A stretch of 45,357 nt of DNA, from positions 1 to 45,357 of the forward strand of contig JAIKVV010000112.1 of the NCBI GenBank assembly GCA_024685385.1, read 5' to 3'. The position numbers and the translations under genes are program-made. Position 1 is the stretch's first letter. The number at the start of each line of letters is the position of its first letter. Shown here piece by piece: positions 33,616 through 42,022 of this stretch. The notes under the pieces are model-generated. The model did no database searches and was not told where the DNA came from. It was given only the letters and a program-made list of their open reading frames with translations. Source of the DNA: Saccharofermentans sp. (GTDB lineage Bacteria; Bacillota; Clostridia; Saccharofermentanales; Saccharofermentanaceae).

Positions 33616-34353
33616 TCATCCTTTCTGTCTTCTCTGCTGCCTGTAGCGGGCAGGCGACAGCTTGCAGTATCTCGTAAATACCCTGGTAAAATAACTCTGG
33701 CTCGGGAATGCCAATGTCTCCGATATCCACACGATCGGATAGTCCGAATTCTTGAGCATGTTGCGGGCCGTTTCGATCTTCTTGGAGATTATGTATTCCG
33801 TCACGGTCATGTTGGTCTCGTTCCTGAAAAGGCGTGACAGATACCCTTCCGAAAGTCCCGTCACCTTGCAAAGATCTTTCATCTTTATCCTCTCGTCCAG
33901 GTGTTCGTATATGTAATCGATGCAGTCCGTTACATGTCTCGAAAAGATATCCTCCCTGGATATCTCCTGCATCCTGCCCGCGTATGCGATACACATCTCC
34001 TCATGGATCTCGGTTATCTCTTCTTTTGTTGCCGCCTCATCTGCAAGCCTTATATAGTAGTCGCTCATGCCGTAAGCCTCAGGCATCGGCATGCCGCCTT
34101 CGATGCAGTTCCTCGCGATTATCGCCGCAGTGATCACGAAGTGGTAGCGAATATTGCGCATGCCGTCTTCAGACAAGATACCGAGTCCGGTCTTCTCATG
34201 GAAAGGCTCGCGGCAGAGTTTCCTGACCTCGCGGACATCGCCGACCTTGATCAGGTTAAAGAAGTTCATCTCTGCCGCAAGAGGTGCGTGCGGCTGCCTC
34301 TGCTCACGGTCGAGATAGTCCTGATATGGTATTGTCTTTCTTTTCGCGCTCAT
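33616..34353 (-). CDS. AraC-family regulator
   Basis: 245 aa. The N-terminal helical domain (about 30-130, with GMRNIRYHFVITAAIIARNCIEGGM and AYGMSDYYIRLADEA) is common to a group of Clostridial AraC regulators. The C-terminal double HTH (about 145-243) includes MKDLCKVTGLSEGYLSRLFRNE and IVWISETLAFPSQSYFTRVFTRYCKLSPARYR. It is divergent to the GH16 gene and may control it in response to sugars (inference). A TATAAT lies only 6 bases before the ATG and no SD is visible, so the mRNA may be leaderless. The in-frame stop upstream rules out a longer protein. Confidence 0.93.
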   Translation of the reverse strand: MSAKRKTIPYQDYLDREQRQPHAPLAAEMNFFNLIKVGDVREVRKLCREPFHEKTGLGILSEDGMRNIRYHFVITAAIIARNCIEGGMPMPEAYGMSDYYIRLADEAATKEEITEIHEEMCIAYAGRMQEISREDIFSRHVTDCIDYIYEHLDERIKMKDLCKVTGLSEGYLSRLFRNETNMTVTEYIISKKIETARNMLKNSDYPIVWISETLAFPSQSYFTRVFTRYCKLSPARYRQQRRQKG

Positions 34354-34359
34354 AAGAGA

Positions 34360-34368
34360 ATTATATCA
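34360..34368 (-). promoter_or_regulatory. Extended -10 of the AraC gene
   Basis: Minus strand TGATATAAT, a perfect extended -10. The predicted start lands on or next to the A of the ATG at 34353. Confidence 0.65.
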
Positions 34369-34459
34369 TCAAAAGACAAAATATATCATTATCAGTACAT
34401 CTGACCACAGGCCATTATGCTAATGTAACATTATTAAATAAGAAAGGCCGGTACTTCTT

Positions 34460-35881
34460 ATGCTTAAGAAACGCGCACTCTATTCTGCAGTAGTCACCGC
34501 TTTGTCGCTGTCGCTCCTTGCTTCCTGCACGACAGGCAGCGGAAACGAGACGACTCCCGGAACATCCGACAGCACGACAACAGAAACAACTGCTCCCGCA
34601 CCCACGACGCCCACGCCCGACATCGAAGGCTATAAGCTCTTGTGGAGCGATGAGTTCGACGAAACGGAACTTAACCTCGACAACTGGACACGCGAAGTCC
34701 GCGAGGTAGGCTGGACCAACAACGAACTTCAGGAATACAGAGATTCCGAAGAAAATGTTTTCGTAAAGGACGGCAACCTTGTCTTGAAGGCCATCAAGAC
34801 CGACAAGGACGGCAAGCCCTACTACACATCAGGCAAGGTCAATTCTCAGAACAAGAAAGACTTCCAGTACGGCAAGGTCGTCGTAAGAGCCAAGGTTCCC
34901 GAAGGACAGGGCCTGTGGCCTGCGATCTGGATGATGCCCAAGGATGAATCCTTCTACGGACAGTGGCCCAAGTGCGGCGAGATCGACATCATGGAAGTAT
35001 TGGGCAACGACACTACCCTTTCCTACTCAACGATCCACTACGGCGAGCCCCATGCCGAACAGCAGGGCACGCTCAAAGCCAACAACGGCACATATTCATC
35101 CGATTACCACATCTACTCCGTAGAGTGGGAACCCGGCGAGATGCGTTTCTACACGGACTTCATGCTGGTCTTGACCGTCAACGACTGGTTCACCGCAGTC
35201 CAGGGCCAGGATGAGAAAGAATATCCCGCTCCCTTCAACCAGCCCTTCTTCGTACAGATGAACCTGGCTGTCGGCGGCAACTGGCCAGGCAATCCCGATG
35301 AGACCACCGACTTCGATAAGGCAGAATTCCTGATCGACTACGTCCGCGTATATCAGAAGGATGCTTACGACACCAATGTCACCAAGCCCACTGTAAACTA
35401 CCGTGAGGCCCTGGAAGACGGCAACTATATCTTTAACGGCGACTTCGCAGAAGACGAGAACCTGAACGACGATGTCAACTGGAAGTTCCTCCTCTTCAAC
35501 GGCGGCGAAGGCGAAGCTGAGATCAAGAACGGCGAGATCATAATCAAGTCCACAAACTGCGGAACCGAAGAATACTCCGTCCAGCTCGTACAGCCTGAGC
35601 TCCCCGTCATCAAGGGTCACACATACAGGGTCACTTTCGAAGCGAAAGCAGACGAAGCCCGTGACATGGTAACAGCCGTCACGGCACCTACGGCAGGCTG
35701 GATCAGATATCTGCCTGATACAACACTCGAGCTGACGAAAAAGTGGCAGACCTACACCTACGAGTTCACATCCGACCAGAAAGACGACAACAACGGCCGT
35801 CTCGAGTTCAACATGGGCAACCACGGCTACACGGCAACCATCCACATCAAGAACGTCCGCTACGAGGACATCACGAACTGA
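34460..35881 (+). CDS. Secreted GH16 beta-glucanase lipoprotein with CBM
   Basis: 473 aa. Lipobox LLASC with Cys23, then a Thr/Pro linker (about 31-53). GH16 domain about 57-325: LLWSDEFD at the start, W(P)AIWMMP, and the catalytic signature GEIDIMEVLG with nucleophile Glu174, Asp176 and acid/base Glu179 (the beta-bulge type of laminarinases and lichenases). A C-terminal beta-sandwich (about 343-470, IFNGDFAEDENLNDDVNWKF...YSVQLVQPELPVIKGHTYRVTFEAKA) is a CBM4/9-like module. It should hydrolyse beta-1,3 or mixed-linkage glucans at the cell surface. The divergent AraC gene and a shared sugar-transport ATPase fit a glucan-use role. Confidence 0.95.
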   Translation: MLKKRALYSAVVTALSLSLLASCTTGSGNETTPGTSDSTTTETTAPAPTTPTPDIEGYKLLWSDEFDETELNLDNWTREVREVGWTNNELQEYRDSEENVFVKDGNLVLKAIKTDKDGKPYYTSGKVNSQNKKDFQYGKVVVRAKVPEGQGLWPAIWMMPKDESFYGQWPKCGEIDIMEVLGNDTTLSYSTIHYGEPHAEQQGTLKANNGTYSSDYHIYSVEWEPGEMRFYTDFMLVLTVNDWFTAVQGQDEKEYPAPFNQPFFVQMNLAVGGNWPGNPDETTDFDKAEFLIDYVRVYQKDAYDTNVTKPTVNYREALEDGNYIFNGDFAEDENLNDDVNWKFLLFNGGEGEAEIKNGEIIIKSTNCGTEEYSVQLVQPELPVIKGHTYRVTFEAKADEARDMVTAVTAPTAGWIRYLPDTTLELTKKWQTYTYEFTSDQKDDNNGRLEFNMGNHGYTATIHIKNVRYEDITN

Positions 35882-35916
35882 CAATGTTTTTCCCCCCAAG
35901 GAATCTCCATCAATGT

Positions 35917-35952
35917 CAGAGGGTCGCACGAGTGCGGCCCTCTGCTGTTTTT
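35917..35952 (+). terminator. Terminator of the GH16 gene
   Basis: CAGAGGGTCGCA-CGAG-TGCGGCCCTCTG: 12-bp stem with one wobble, then CTGTTTTT. It starts 35 bp after the stop. Confidence 0.93.
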
Positions 35953-36023
35953 CACCCACGATCAGAGCCTTAACCGTTTTATTGAAGAAGCAGTAGAAGA
36001 AAAACCGGCCAGAGCTAAAGCAT

Positions 36024-36060
36024 GAAAAATAACAGAGCCGCTTCCATCGAAGCGGCTCTG
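36024..36060 (-). terminator. Terminator of the LRR-SLH pair
   Basis: CAGAGCCGCTTC-CATC-GAAGCGGCTCTG (36033-36060), a perfect 12-bp stem. On the minus strand it is followed by TTATTTTTC. It lies 20 bp after the stop of the surface-protein gene. Confidence 0.93.
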
Positions 36061-36081
36061 ATGTATCAGATCTTCTGATCC

Positions 36082-38970
36082 TCAGCCTTTACCGTTTACG
36101 TACTTATCGTACTTGTAAAGGAAGGTTACCATCTGGCGCCTCAGGCACTTGCCCTGAGGATTAAATGTTCCGTCAGGAAGGCCAGCGAGTATCTTCATGC
36201 CGGATGCCCAGAGGGTTGCCTTGTAGAAGTAATCCTTAGTCTCTACGTCAGTAAATTTCTTCGCGTTCTTAGCGGGCTCAGGCTTGCCTGCCATCCTCCA
36301 GAGGAACGTTACCGTCTGTGCTCTGGTACAGACTTTCTGAGGAGCAAACTTATTCTCGGACACACCTGTCGTGATGCCCTGCTCTACTGCCCAGATAACG
36401 GGCTTATAGAAATAGTCCGTACTCTTTACATCGCCGAACTTGCAGGTCGTTTCCTTGGTCTTGGGTTCGCCCTGAAGCCTGTAGAGGAAGGTTACCATCT
36501 GTGCTCTCGTACATTCGTTGGCGGGACGGAATTCTGTCTGGTTTGCATAGCCCTTAACGACACCCTTGGCAGTCAGATAGTTGGTGGGAGCATACCAGAA
36601 ATCACTGCTGTTGATCACATCCTTATAGAGAACTGTAACAACGCATTTGGCGGACTTACCGGATACTGTTGCTGTGATGGTTACCTTGCCTGCCATCTTG
36701 GCAGTGATCTTACCATTGGAATCCACTGTTGCGATCTTGGTGTTGGAAGACTTCCAGGCAACGACCGCTGAAGAATCCGTTATCGCTTTCAAAGTGAGAT
36801 TCTTTCCGCAGGCAACAGAAGCCGTCTTCTTGTCAAGCGACAAGCTGACAGTCGTTGCAAACTTGTCTTCCGCGTCAAATATAAGGATGATCGTGATATC
36901 ATCTACCTTATACGAATAATAAACGGCGCGTCTCGACCAATAAGAATCAGGATCCTCCTGCCCTTCTTTCATGCATTTTATGAGAAGAGGACATCCTGAA
37001 ATATCTATACTTGCCAATTTGTTCCTTGAGCAGTTCAATTCACGGAGAACAGAATTTTTACCAAGTACAAAAGAGGTAAGTTTGCAATTATAGCAATCAA
37101 GTCTCTCAAGCTTAGTATTCTTGCTAAGATCCAGTTTTGTCAAAGGATTGTTGTAACATCTGAAATAATAAAGAGCCGTATTTTTGCTGACATCAAGAGC
37201 AGTCAGTTTATTGTTCGAACATGATAACTGCATAAGCATGGTATTCTTGCTTACATCAAGGCTTGTCAGTTCATTGTTGTAGCAATCAAGATCTTCGAGC
37301 ATCGGGCATTTGCTGATATCAAACGATGTGATGTAGTTAGAACCGCAATTTATAACTTTTAGATTCGGTTTGTTCCCCAGTTTTAATTTTTCCATCTTAC
37401 AGGAACCGCAGTTCAAAGATTCCAGCTTAACATTTGCGCTGACATCAAGATTCTTGATCATGTTGTTATCACAGCTTAATATCCTGAGATTAGTAAAATA
37501 CTTTATTCCATCCAAGCTTGTAATGTTCTTATTCGAAACGCTGATCGTCTTTACTTTAAGGATCTCAAGTTTATTGAACCAGCCGTCGCCGTCCACATCA
37601 AAACTCTTTAGATAATTTCTGAAATTCATATCTGGGAAATTGCTTTCGTTGATCTCTACAACTTTATCCTGTGCTCCGCTGATTCTTTTAATGGTAGTAC
37701 CCGCGTCAAATTTCAATTTACTTGAGTATCTGTTAACATAACCGGAATATTCAGTATCTGAAACTTTATAATCTCCGGAAATAAGCATTTCCATCGTTAC
37801 TGAATTACTGATGTCGATAGTCTTGATCCCATTACCGGAACAATCTAGGTAATAAATATCTGTACATGCTGAAACATCGAGACTATTAAGGGAACATTTA
37901 GAACAATCCAGATAATCTATACTGCTGTTGACCTTCAAAGAAGTCAATCCGGCACATGAACTGCAGACCAGTCTCGAAAGCCTGTTATATTGTCTCAGGT
38001 CCAAGGTTGTTATTTCCGTATTGCTTACATAAAGATATGAAAGGCGTTCGCATCCTGATAATTTCAGTTCAGAAAGAGGATTATTTTGACAATTTAATGT
38101 CGTCAGGTTCGAGAACCCGCTCAGATCAAGCTTTTCCAACTTACAAGACCTGCAGTCCAGATCAGAAAGATTACTGCATCCTTTGGCCTTGATATCACTC
38201 AAATCCGGATTACCATTACAAAAAAGCTTCTCCAAAACGCTCAAGCCTCTGACATCAATCGACGTTAACTTGTTATTGTAACAACTCACTTCTTTAAGTT
38301 TTATATTTGAAGCAAGATCCAACTTCGTAATATTGTTATTGCTACAAATTAATTTACTAAGTTCCGTGAAATATTTAATTCCTGTCAGATCATCTATTGA
38401 TCCAACCGGCAATGTTATACTGTCAACCAGGCGTATTTCATCTGCGGAAAGCTTGTCATCATCTCTCAGATCAAAGTTATCATCAACATATTCTCTGAAA
38501 GCGTCATCAGGGAAATTAGTCTTATTGATCTTTACCACTTCACTGTCATCAGTAAGATCCTTCAATGTTACTCTGGTATCGTTGGAGCTGATGCTCGTAC
38601 TCTCACTACTGGTGGTTACTTTGAAATAATATGTACCCGCCTCAAGAAAACGGATCAGGGAAAAATCGGAATATCTTGCTCCGCTGCCGTTATTTGCCTG
38701 GGCAATCGGAGATTCATCCGTTATGTTTTTGTACAGTGCAACCTTGACCGAAACAGACCCTTCAGAACTTATCTCCAACATACTCGCAGCATTATTCTTC
38801 ACCTTAAACCACCATACGCGGTCATACCGGAAATCGATGGGCACTGTCTGCCCTGCTTTGAGCTCAACTTCTTCATCGGCTTTTACAGTCTGTACGGGTA
38901 TCATTGATATACCAAGAGCAACAAACAAAGCCATTGCGCCGATTGCAATATTGATCAATATTTTCTTCAT
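36082..38970 (-). CDS. LRR/Ig-like/SLH surface protein (paralogue 1)
   Basis: 962 aa. Signal peptide about 1-31. A PPC-like beta domain (about 33-135, YDRVWWFKVK...GTYYFKV). Two modules, each an EF-hand-like NFPDDAFREYV...DDDKLSADEI or NFPDMNFRNYL...DVDGDGWFNKLEI segment followed by LRRs of the Clostridial L-x-C-x-x-N-x-L-x-x-LD-(V/L)-S type (about 145-415, 448-665). A Big_2 Ig-like domain (about 705-780). Three SLH repeats (about 783-962) with CTRAQ, CTRAQ and CLRRQ in place of the canonical TRAE. It is probably held on wall polysaccharide by SLH and displays LRRs for protein or matrix binding. It lies 28 bp after paralogue 2 with an AGGAGG SD and no terminator between, so it is cotranscribed. 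Confidence 0.93.
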   Translation of the reverse strand: MKKILINIAIGAMALFVALGISMIPVQTVKADEEVELKAGQTVPIDFRYDRVWWFKVKNNAASMLEISSEGSVSVKVALYKNITDESPIAQANNGSGARYSDFSLIRFLEAGTYYFKVTTSSESTSISSNDTRVTLKDLTDDSEVVKINKTNFPDDAFREYVDDNFDLRDDDKLSADEIRLVDSITLPVGSIDDLTGIKYFTELSKLICSNNNITKLDLASNIKLKEVSCYNNKLTSIDVRGLSVLEKLFCNGNPDLSDIKAKGCSNLSDLDCRSCKLEKLDLSGFSNLTTLNCQNNPLSELKLSGCERLSYLYVSNTEITTLDLRQYNRLSRLVCSSCAGLTSLKVNSSIDYLDCSKCSLNSLDVSACTDIYYLDCSGNGIKTIDISNSVTMEMLISGDYKVSDTEYSGYVNRYSSKLKFDAGTTIKRISGAQDKVVEINESNFPDMNFRNYLKSFDVDGDGWFNKLEILKVKTISVSNKNITSLDGIKYFTNLRILSCDNNMIKNLDVSANVKLESLNCGSCKMEKLKLGNKPNLKVINCGSNYITSFDISKCPMLEDLDCYNNELTSLDVSKNTMLMQLSCSNNKLTALDVSKNTALYYFRCYNNPLTKLDLSKNTKLERLDCYNCKLTSFVLGKNSVLRELNCSRNKLASIDISGCPLLIKCMKEGQEDPDSYWSRRAVYYSYKVDDITIILIFDAEDKFATTVSLSLDKKTASVACGKNLTLKAITDSSAVVAWKSSNTKIATVDSNGKITAKMAGKVTITATVSGKSAKCVVTVLYKDVINSSDFWYAPTNYLTAKGVVKGYANQTEFRPANECTRAQMVTFLYRLQGEPKTKETTCKFGDVKSTDYFYKPVIWAVEQGITTGVSENKFAPQKVCTRAQTVTFLWRMAGKPEPAKNAKKFTDVETKDYFYKATLWASGMKILAGLPDGTFNPQGKCLRRQMVTFLYKYDKYVNGKG

Positions 38971-38998
38971 AGATCTTATCCTCCTTTATCCCATATCC

Positions 38999-41878
38999 TT
39001 AACCTTTGCCGTTAACGTACTTATCGTACTTGTAAAGGAAGGTTACCATCTGGCGTCTTAAGCACTTGCCCTGAGGGTTGAACGTGCCGTCAGAAAGTCC
39101 TGCCACGATCTTCTTCTCTGATGCCCAGATCGTTGCCTTAAAGAAGTAATCACTCTTCTTTACATCATGGAACCTACAGGTCTTAGCTATGGGCTCGGGC
39201 TTGCCTGCCATTCTCCAGAGGAAGGTTACTGTCTGAGCTCTCGTACAGATTGTCTGAGGATTAAACTTCTTATCGGAAGACATTGTCGTTATTCCCTGCT
39301 CCAAAGCCCAGATAACAGGCTTATAGAAATAATCGTTCTTCTTTACATCTGTAAACTTACAGGTCGTTGCCTTGGTCTTGGGTTCGCCCTGGAGCCTGTA
39401 GAGGAAGGTGATCATCTGGGCACGGCTGCAGTCGTTGGCAGGACGGAACTCCGTCTGGTTTGCATAGCCCTTTACAACTCCCTTGGCTGTCAGGTAATTG
39501 GTCGGTGCATACCAGAAATCCTTGGAGTTGATAACATCCTTATAGAGGACCGTAACTGTACACTTGGCGGACTTGCCGGATACAGTTGCAGTGATGGTCA
39601 CCTTGCCTGCCTGTTTGCCCGTTATCTTTCCTGTAGAATCGACGGTCGCGATCTTCGTGTCTGAGGACTTCCAGCTGATGGTGTTAGTGGAATTGGTCGT
39701 CGCCTTCAAAGTAAGATTCTTGCCGCAGATAACGTTCGCTTCCTTCTTGTTAATGGACAAAGATATCTCCTTTACTAACTTTGTTCCTTCGTCGAACCCC
39801 AAAATATTTTCATTTTTCCCGTCATATACATGATAGATCTCACCGATAAGACCAAGATATGAATTCTCCTTCACCCCTTCCTTATAAGCTTTCAAAAGAA
39901 GAGGACAACCTGAAATATCAATTTCCGATATTTTATTTCCCATACAATACAGTTTTCTGAGATACGGACTGTTGCCAAGCTTAAGCGAGCTGATACTGTT
40001 AACGTAACAATCCACAAGTTTTAGCGAATGATTATTTCGAAGATCCAGTGTCTGCAGTTTGTTCTCATCACAATACAGAGTCTCAAGATCAGTATTCTTT
40101 GAAAGATCCAAAGATGACAACCTGTTGGAATAACAGGTCAGTGAAGTAAGCCTTGGACATTGGCTGACCGTAAGAGAACTCAGTTTGTTACTGAAACAAG
40201 CTATATTTGTTAATTTCTTGCAATTACTGATATTCAGATCCGTAAGCTGGTTTGAATAACTGACTACAGAAGCCAGCCTGGTATTACGGGACAGATCCAG
40301 ACTGGTAATCTTGTTATTATTGCAGTTAAGATTCAACAGCATAACATTTTTGCTAAGATCCAACTTTTCGAGATTATTCCCGGAACAATCTAAAACAGTA
40401 AGATACTTAAAGTATTGGATCCCGTCCAGTTTATCGATATTCCTTTGGGGGATATCCAGGTTCTGTACACGTGCTGCCTCAATATTGCTCAGCCAGCCAT
40501 TACCGTCCAGATCGTACGATTTAATTATGTTTCTGAAATTACGATCGGGGAAATGCTTTTCATCAATATCTACCAATTTATCGGTTGCAGCATCCATAGT
40601 TGTAACGGTAATTCCGGAACCGATCTTTAAGAAAACTTTTTTTCCTCTTATCGTTGTTTCATAACATCCTGCACTTGTCAGATTTGATTCGTCATATGCT
40701 GCTGCCAGCATCGGAGAACTGCTGATATCGATCTTTTTGATACCGTTCTTGCGGCAATCAAGTTGATAAAGAGAAGTACAATCAGAAATATCCAAGCTTG
40801 AAATGTCGCAATCTGAACAAGTCAGGATGTTTATCTTTTGGGGGAACTTTAATAAACTCAAATTACTGTTGGAATCGCAGGACAGATTTTCAAAAGAATC
40901 ACATCCGGTAAGATCAAGAGCTTTAAGGTCGTTTCCTGAACAATGGAGAGCATAGAGTTTCTTACAGTTTTTAGCCTTTATGGATACAAGATGAGAATTC
41001 TTGCAAACAACACTATATATGTTTTCACAAACGGTCAGATCCAGTTCCTCCAAAGCCATTTCAGAACATTCAAGATATGTAAGTTCGTATAACGGTGACA
41101 GATCTATCGAAGTAATAGCAGTAGCATCTACATCTAAACGCTTCAGATCCTTACACCCCTTTATGACAAGATTCTTGAGAAGTGGATTGTATGAGCAATC
41201 TAATTCGGTGATTTTCGTATTCTTCGAAAGATCCAAAGACGTAAGATCGCAATTGGGAACGGTAAGTGATTTTATTTCCGTAAAGAATTCAATTCCTTTA
41301 AGGCTTTTAACTTTGTCCGATTTCAATTCGATCTTATTGGCGATTCTAATTTCATAATCATATAGTTTGTTGTCATCATTCATATCTAATTTTTCATCAA
41401 CATACTTCCTGAATTCATCATCCGGGAAGTTCTTCTTATTGATGTCCGCAACGAAAGTCCCGCCGGAAATAACATTAAAGAATATCTCGGTATCATTATT
41501 TGATATAGTTGTTCCGCTGCCGTAAGTACCGGCTTTGAAATAATAGGTTCCTTTATCCAGATACTTTATCAGATAGAAATTATTCCCTTCTCCTGAATCG
41601 TCATTAGAAGCGATCTCCGTTGTATCTTCTCTGGACTTATAAAGCCATACCTTAGTATCAGTGCTGCCGGTGGATTTGATCTCCACTACACTGCCCTTAT
41701 CGATCGTGAATTCAAACCACCACACGCGGTCATATTTTAGGTCCACCTTAACGGACTGGCCGGATCTGATGGTCAAGTCCTGATCAGCACTTACAGTCCC
41801 GGCAGGGATCAACATCAACCCCGCAACAAACAATACCGCCATGACAAACATGGCGATCTTAACAACGCCCTTCTTCAT
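38999..41878 (-). CDS. LRR/Ig-like/SLH surface protein (paralogue 2)
   Basis: 959 aa with the same order as paralogue 1: signal peptide (about 1-31), PPC-like domain, an LRR block introduced by NFPDDEFRKYV...DMNDDNKLYDYEI, a second introduced by HFPDRNFRNII...DLDGNGWLSNIEA, Big_2 (KKEANVICGKNLTLKATTNS...) and three SLH repeats. The LRR bodies differ strongly from the neighbours while the SLH and Ig parts are close, pointing to duplication followed by diversification of the display region. First gene of a two-gene unit; GAAGGAGG SD and an extended -10 promoter upstream. Confidence 0.93.
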   Translation of the reverse strand: MKKGVVKIAMFVMAVLFVAGLMLIPAGTVSADQDLTIRSGQSVKVDLKYDRVWWFEFTIDKGSVVEIKSTGSTDTKVWLYKSREDTTEIASNDDSGEGNNFYLIKYLDKGTYYFKAGTYGSGTTISNNDTEIFFNVISGGTFVADINKKNFPDDEFRKYVDEKLDMNDDNKLYDYEIRIANKIELKSDKVKSLKGIEFFTEIKSLTVPNCDLTSLDLSKNTKITELDCSYNPLLKNLVIKGCKDLKRLDVDATAITSIDLSPLYELTYLECSEMALEELDLTVCENIYSVVCKNSHLVSIKAKNCKKLYALHCSGNDLKALDLTGCDSFENLSCDSNSNLSLLKFPQKINILTCSDCDISSLDISDCTSLYQLDCRKNGIKKIDISSSPMLAAAYDESNLTSAGCYETTIRGKKVFLKIGSGITVTTMDAATDKLVDIDEKHFPDRNFRNIIKSYDLDGNGWLSNIEAARVQNLDIPQRNIDKLDGIQYFKYLTVLDCSGNNLEKLDLSKNVMLLNLNCNNNKITSLDLSRNTRLASVVSYSNQLTDLNISNCKKLTNIACFSNKLSSLTVSQCPRLTSLTCYSNRLSSLDLSKNTDLETLYCDENKLQTLDLRNNHSLKLVDCYVNSISSLKLGNSPYLRKLYCMGNKISEIDISGCPLLLKAYKEGVKENSYLGLIGEIYHVYDGKNENILGFDEGTKLVKEISLSINKKEANVICGKNLTLKATTNSTNTISWKSSDTKIATVDSTGKITGKQAGKVTITATVSGKSAKCTVTVLYKDVINSKDFWYAPTNYLTAKGVVKGYANQTEFRPANDCSRAQMITFLYRLQGEPKTKATTCKFTDVKKNDYFYKPVIWALEQGITTMSSDKKFNPQTICTRAQTVTFLWRMAGKPEPIAKTCRFHDVKKSDYFFKATIWASEKKIVAGLSDGTFNPQGKCLRRQMVTFLYKYDKYVNGKG

Positions 41879-41931
41879 TGAAAACCTCCTTCATCAAATT
41901 CCCTTATCCATCGAAAATCGATATCTGATAT

Positions 41932-41940
41932 ATTATACCA
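41932..41940 (-). promoter_or_regulatory. Extended -10 promoter of paralogue 2
   Basis: Minus strand TGGTATAAT. The -35 is weak, as allowed for extended -10 promoters. It is followed 9 bases later by the dyad ATCGA-TTT-TCGAT (41910-41922). Confidence 0.7.
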
Positions 41941-41964
41941 CCATCTCCCACTAAAAGCATTACG

Positions 41965-41995
41965 ATAAAACACCCGGCCTGACCTTCAGACCGGG
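41965..41995 (-). terminator. Terminator of paralogue 3
   Basis: Minus strand CCCGGTCTGA-AGG-TCAGGCCGGG (10 bp with one wobble), then TGTTTTATC. It lies about 28 bp after the stop. Confidence 0.85.
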
Positions 41996-42022
41996 CGCGG
42001 AAACTTACAGTTCTTAACTGTT

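Noticed and set aside
33509..33994. Minus-strand open frame of 161 codons
   Set aside because: It lies in another frame of the AraC gene, which carries the genuine HTH motifs.
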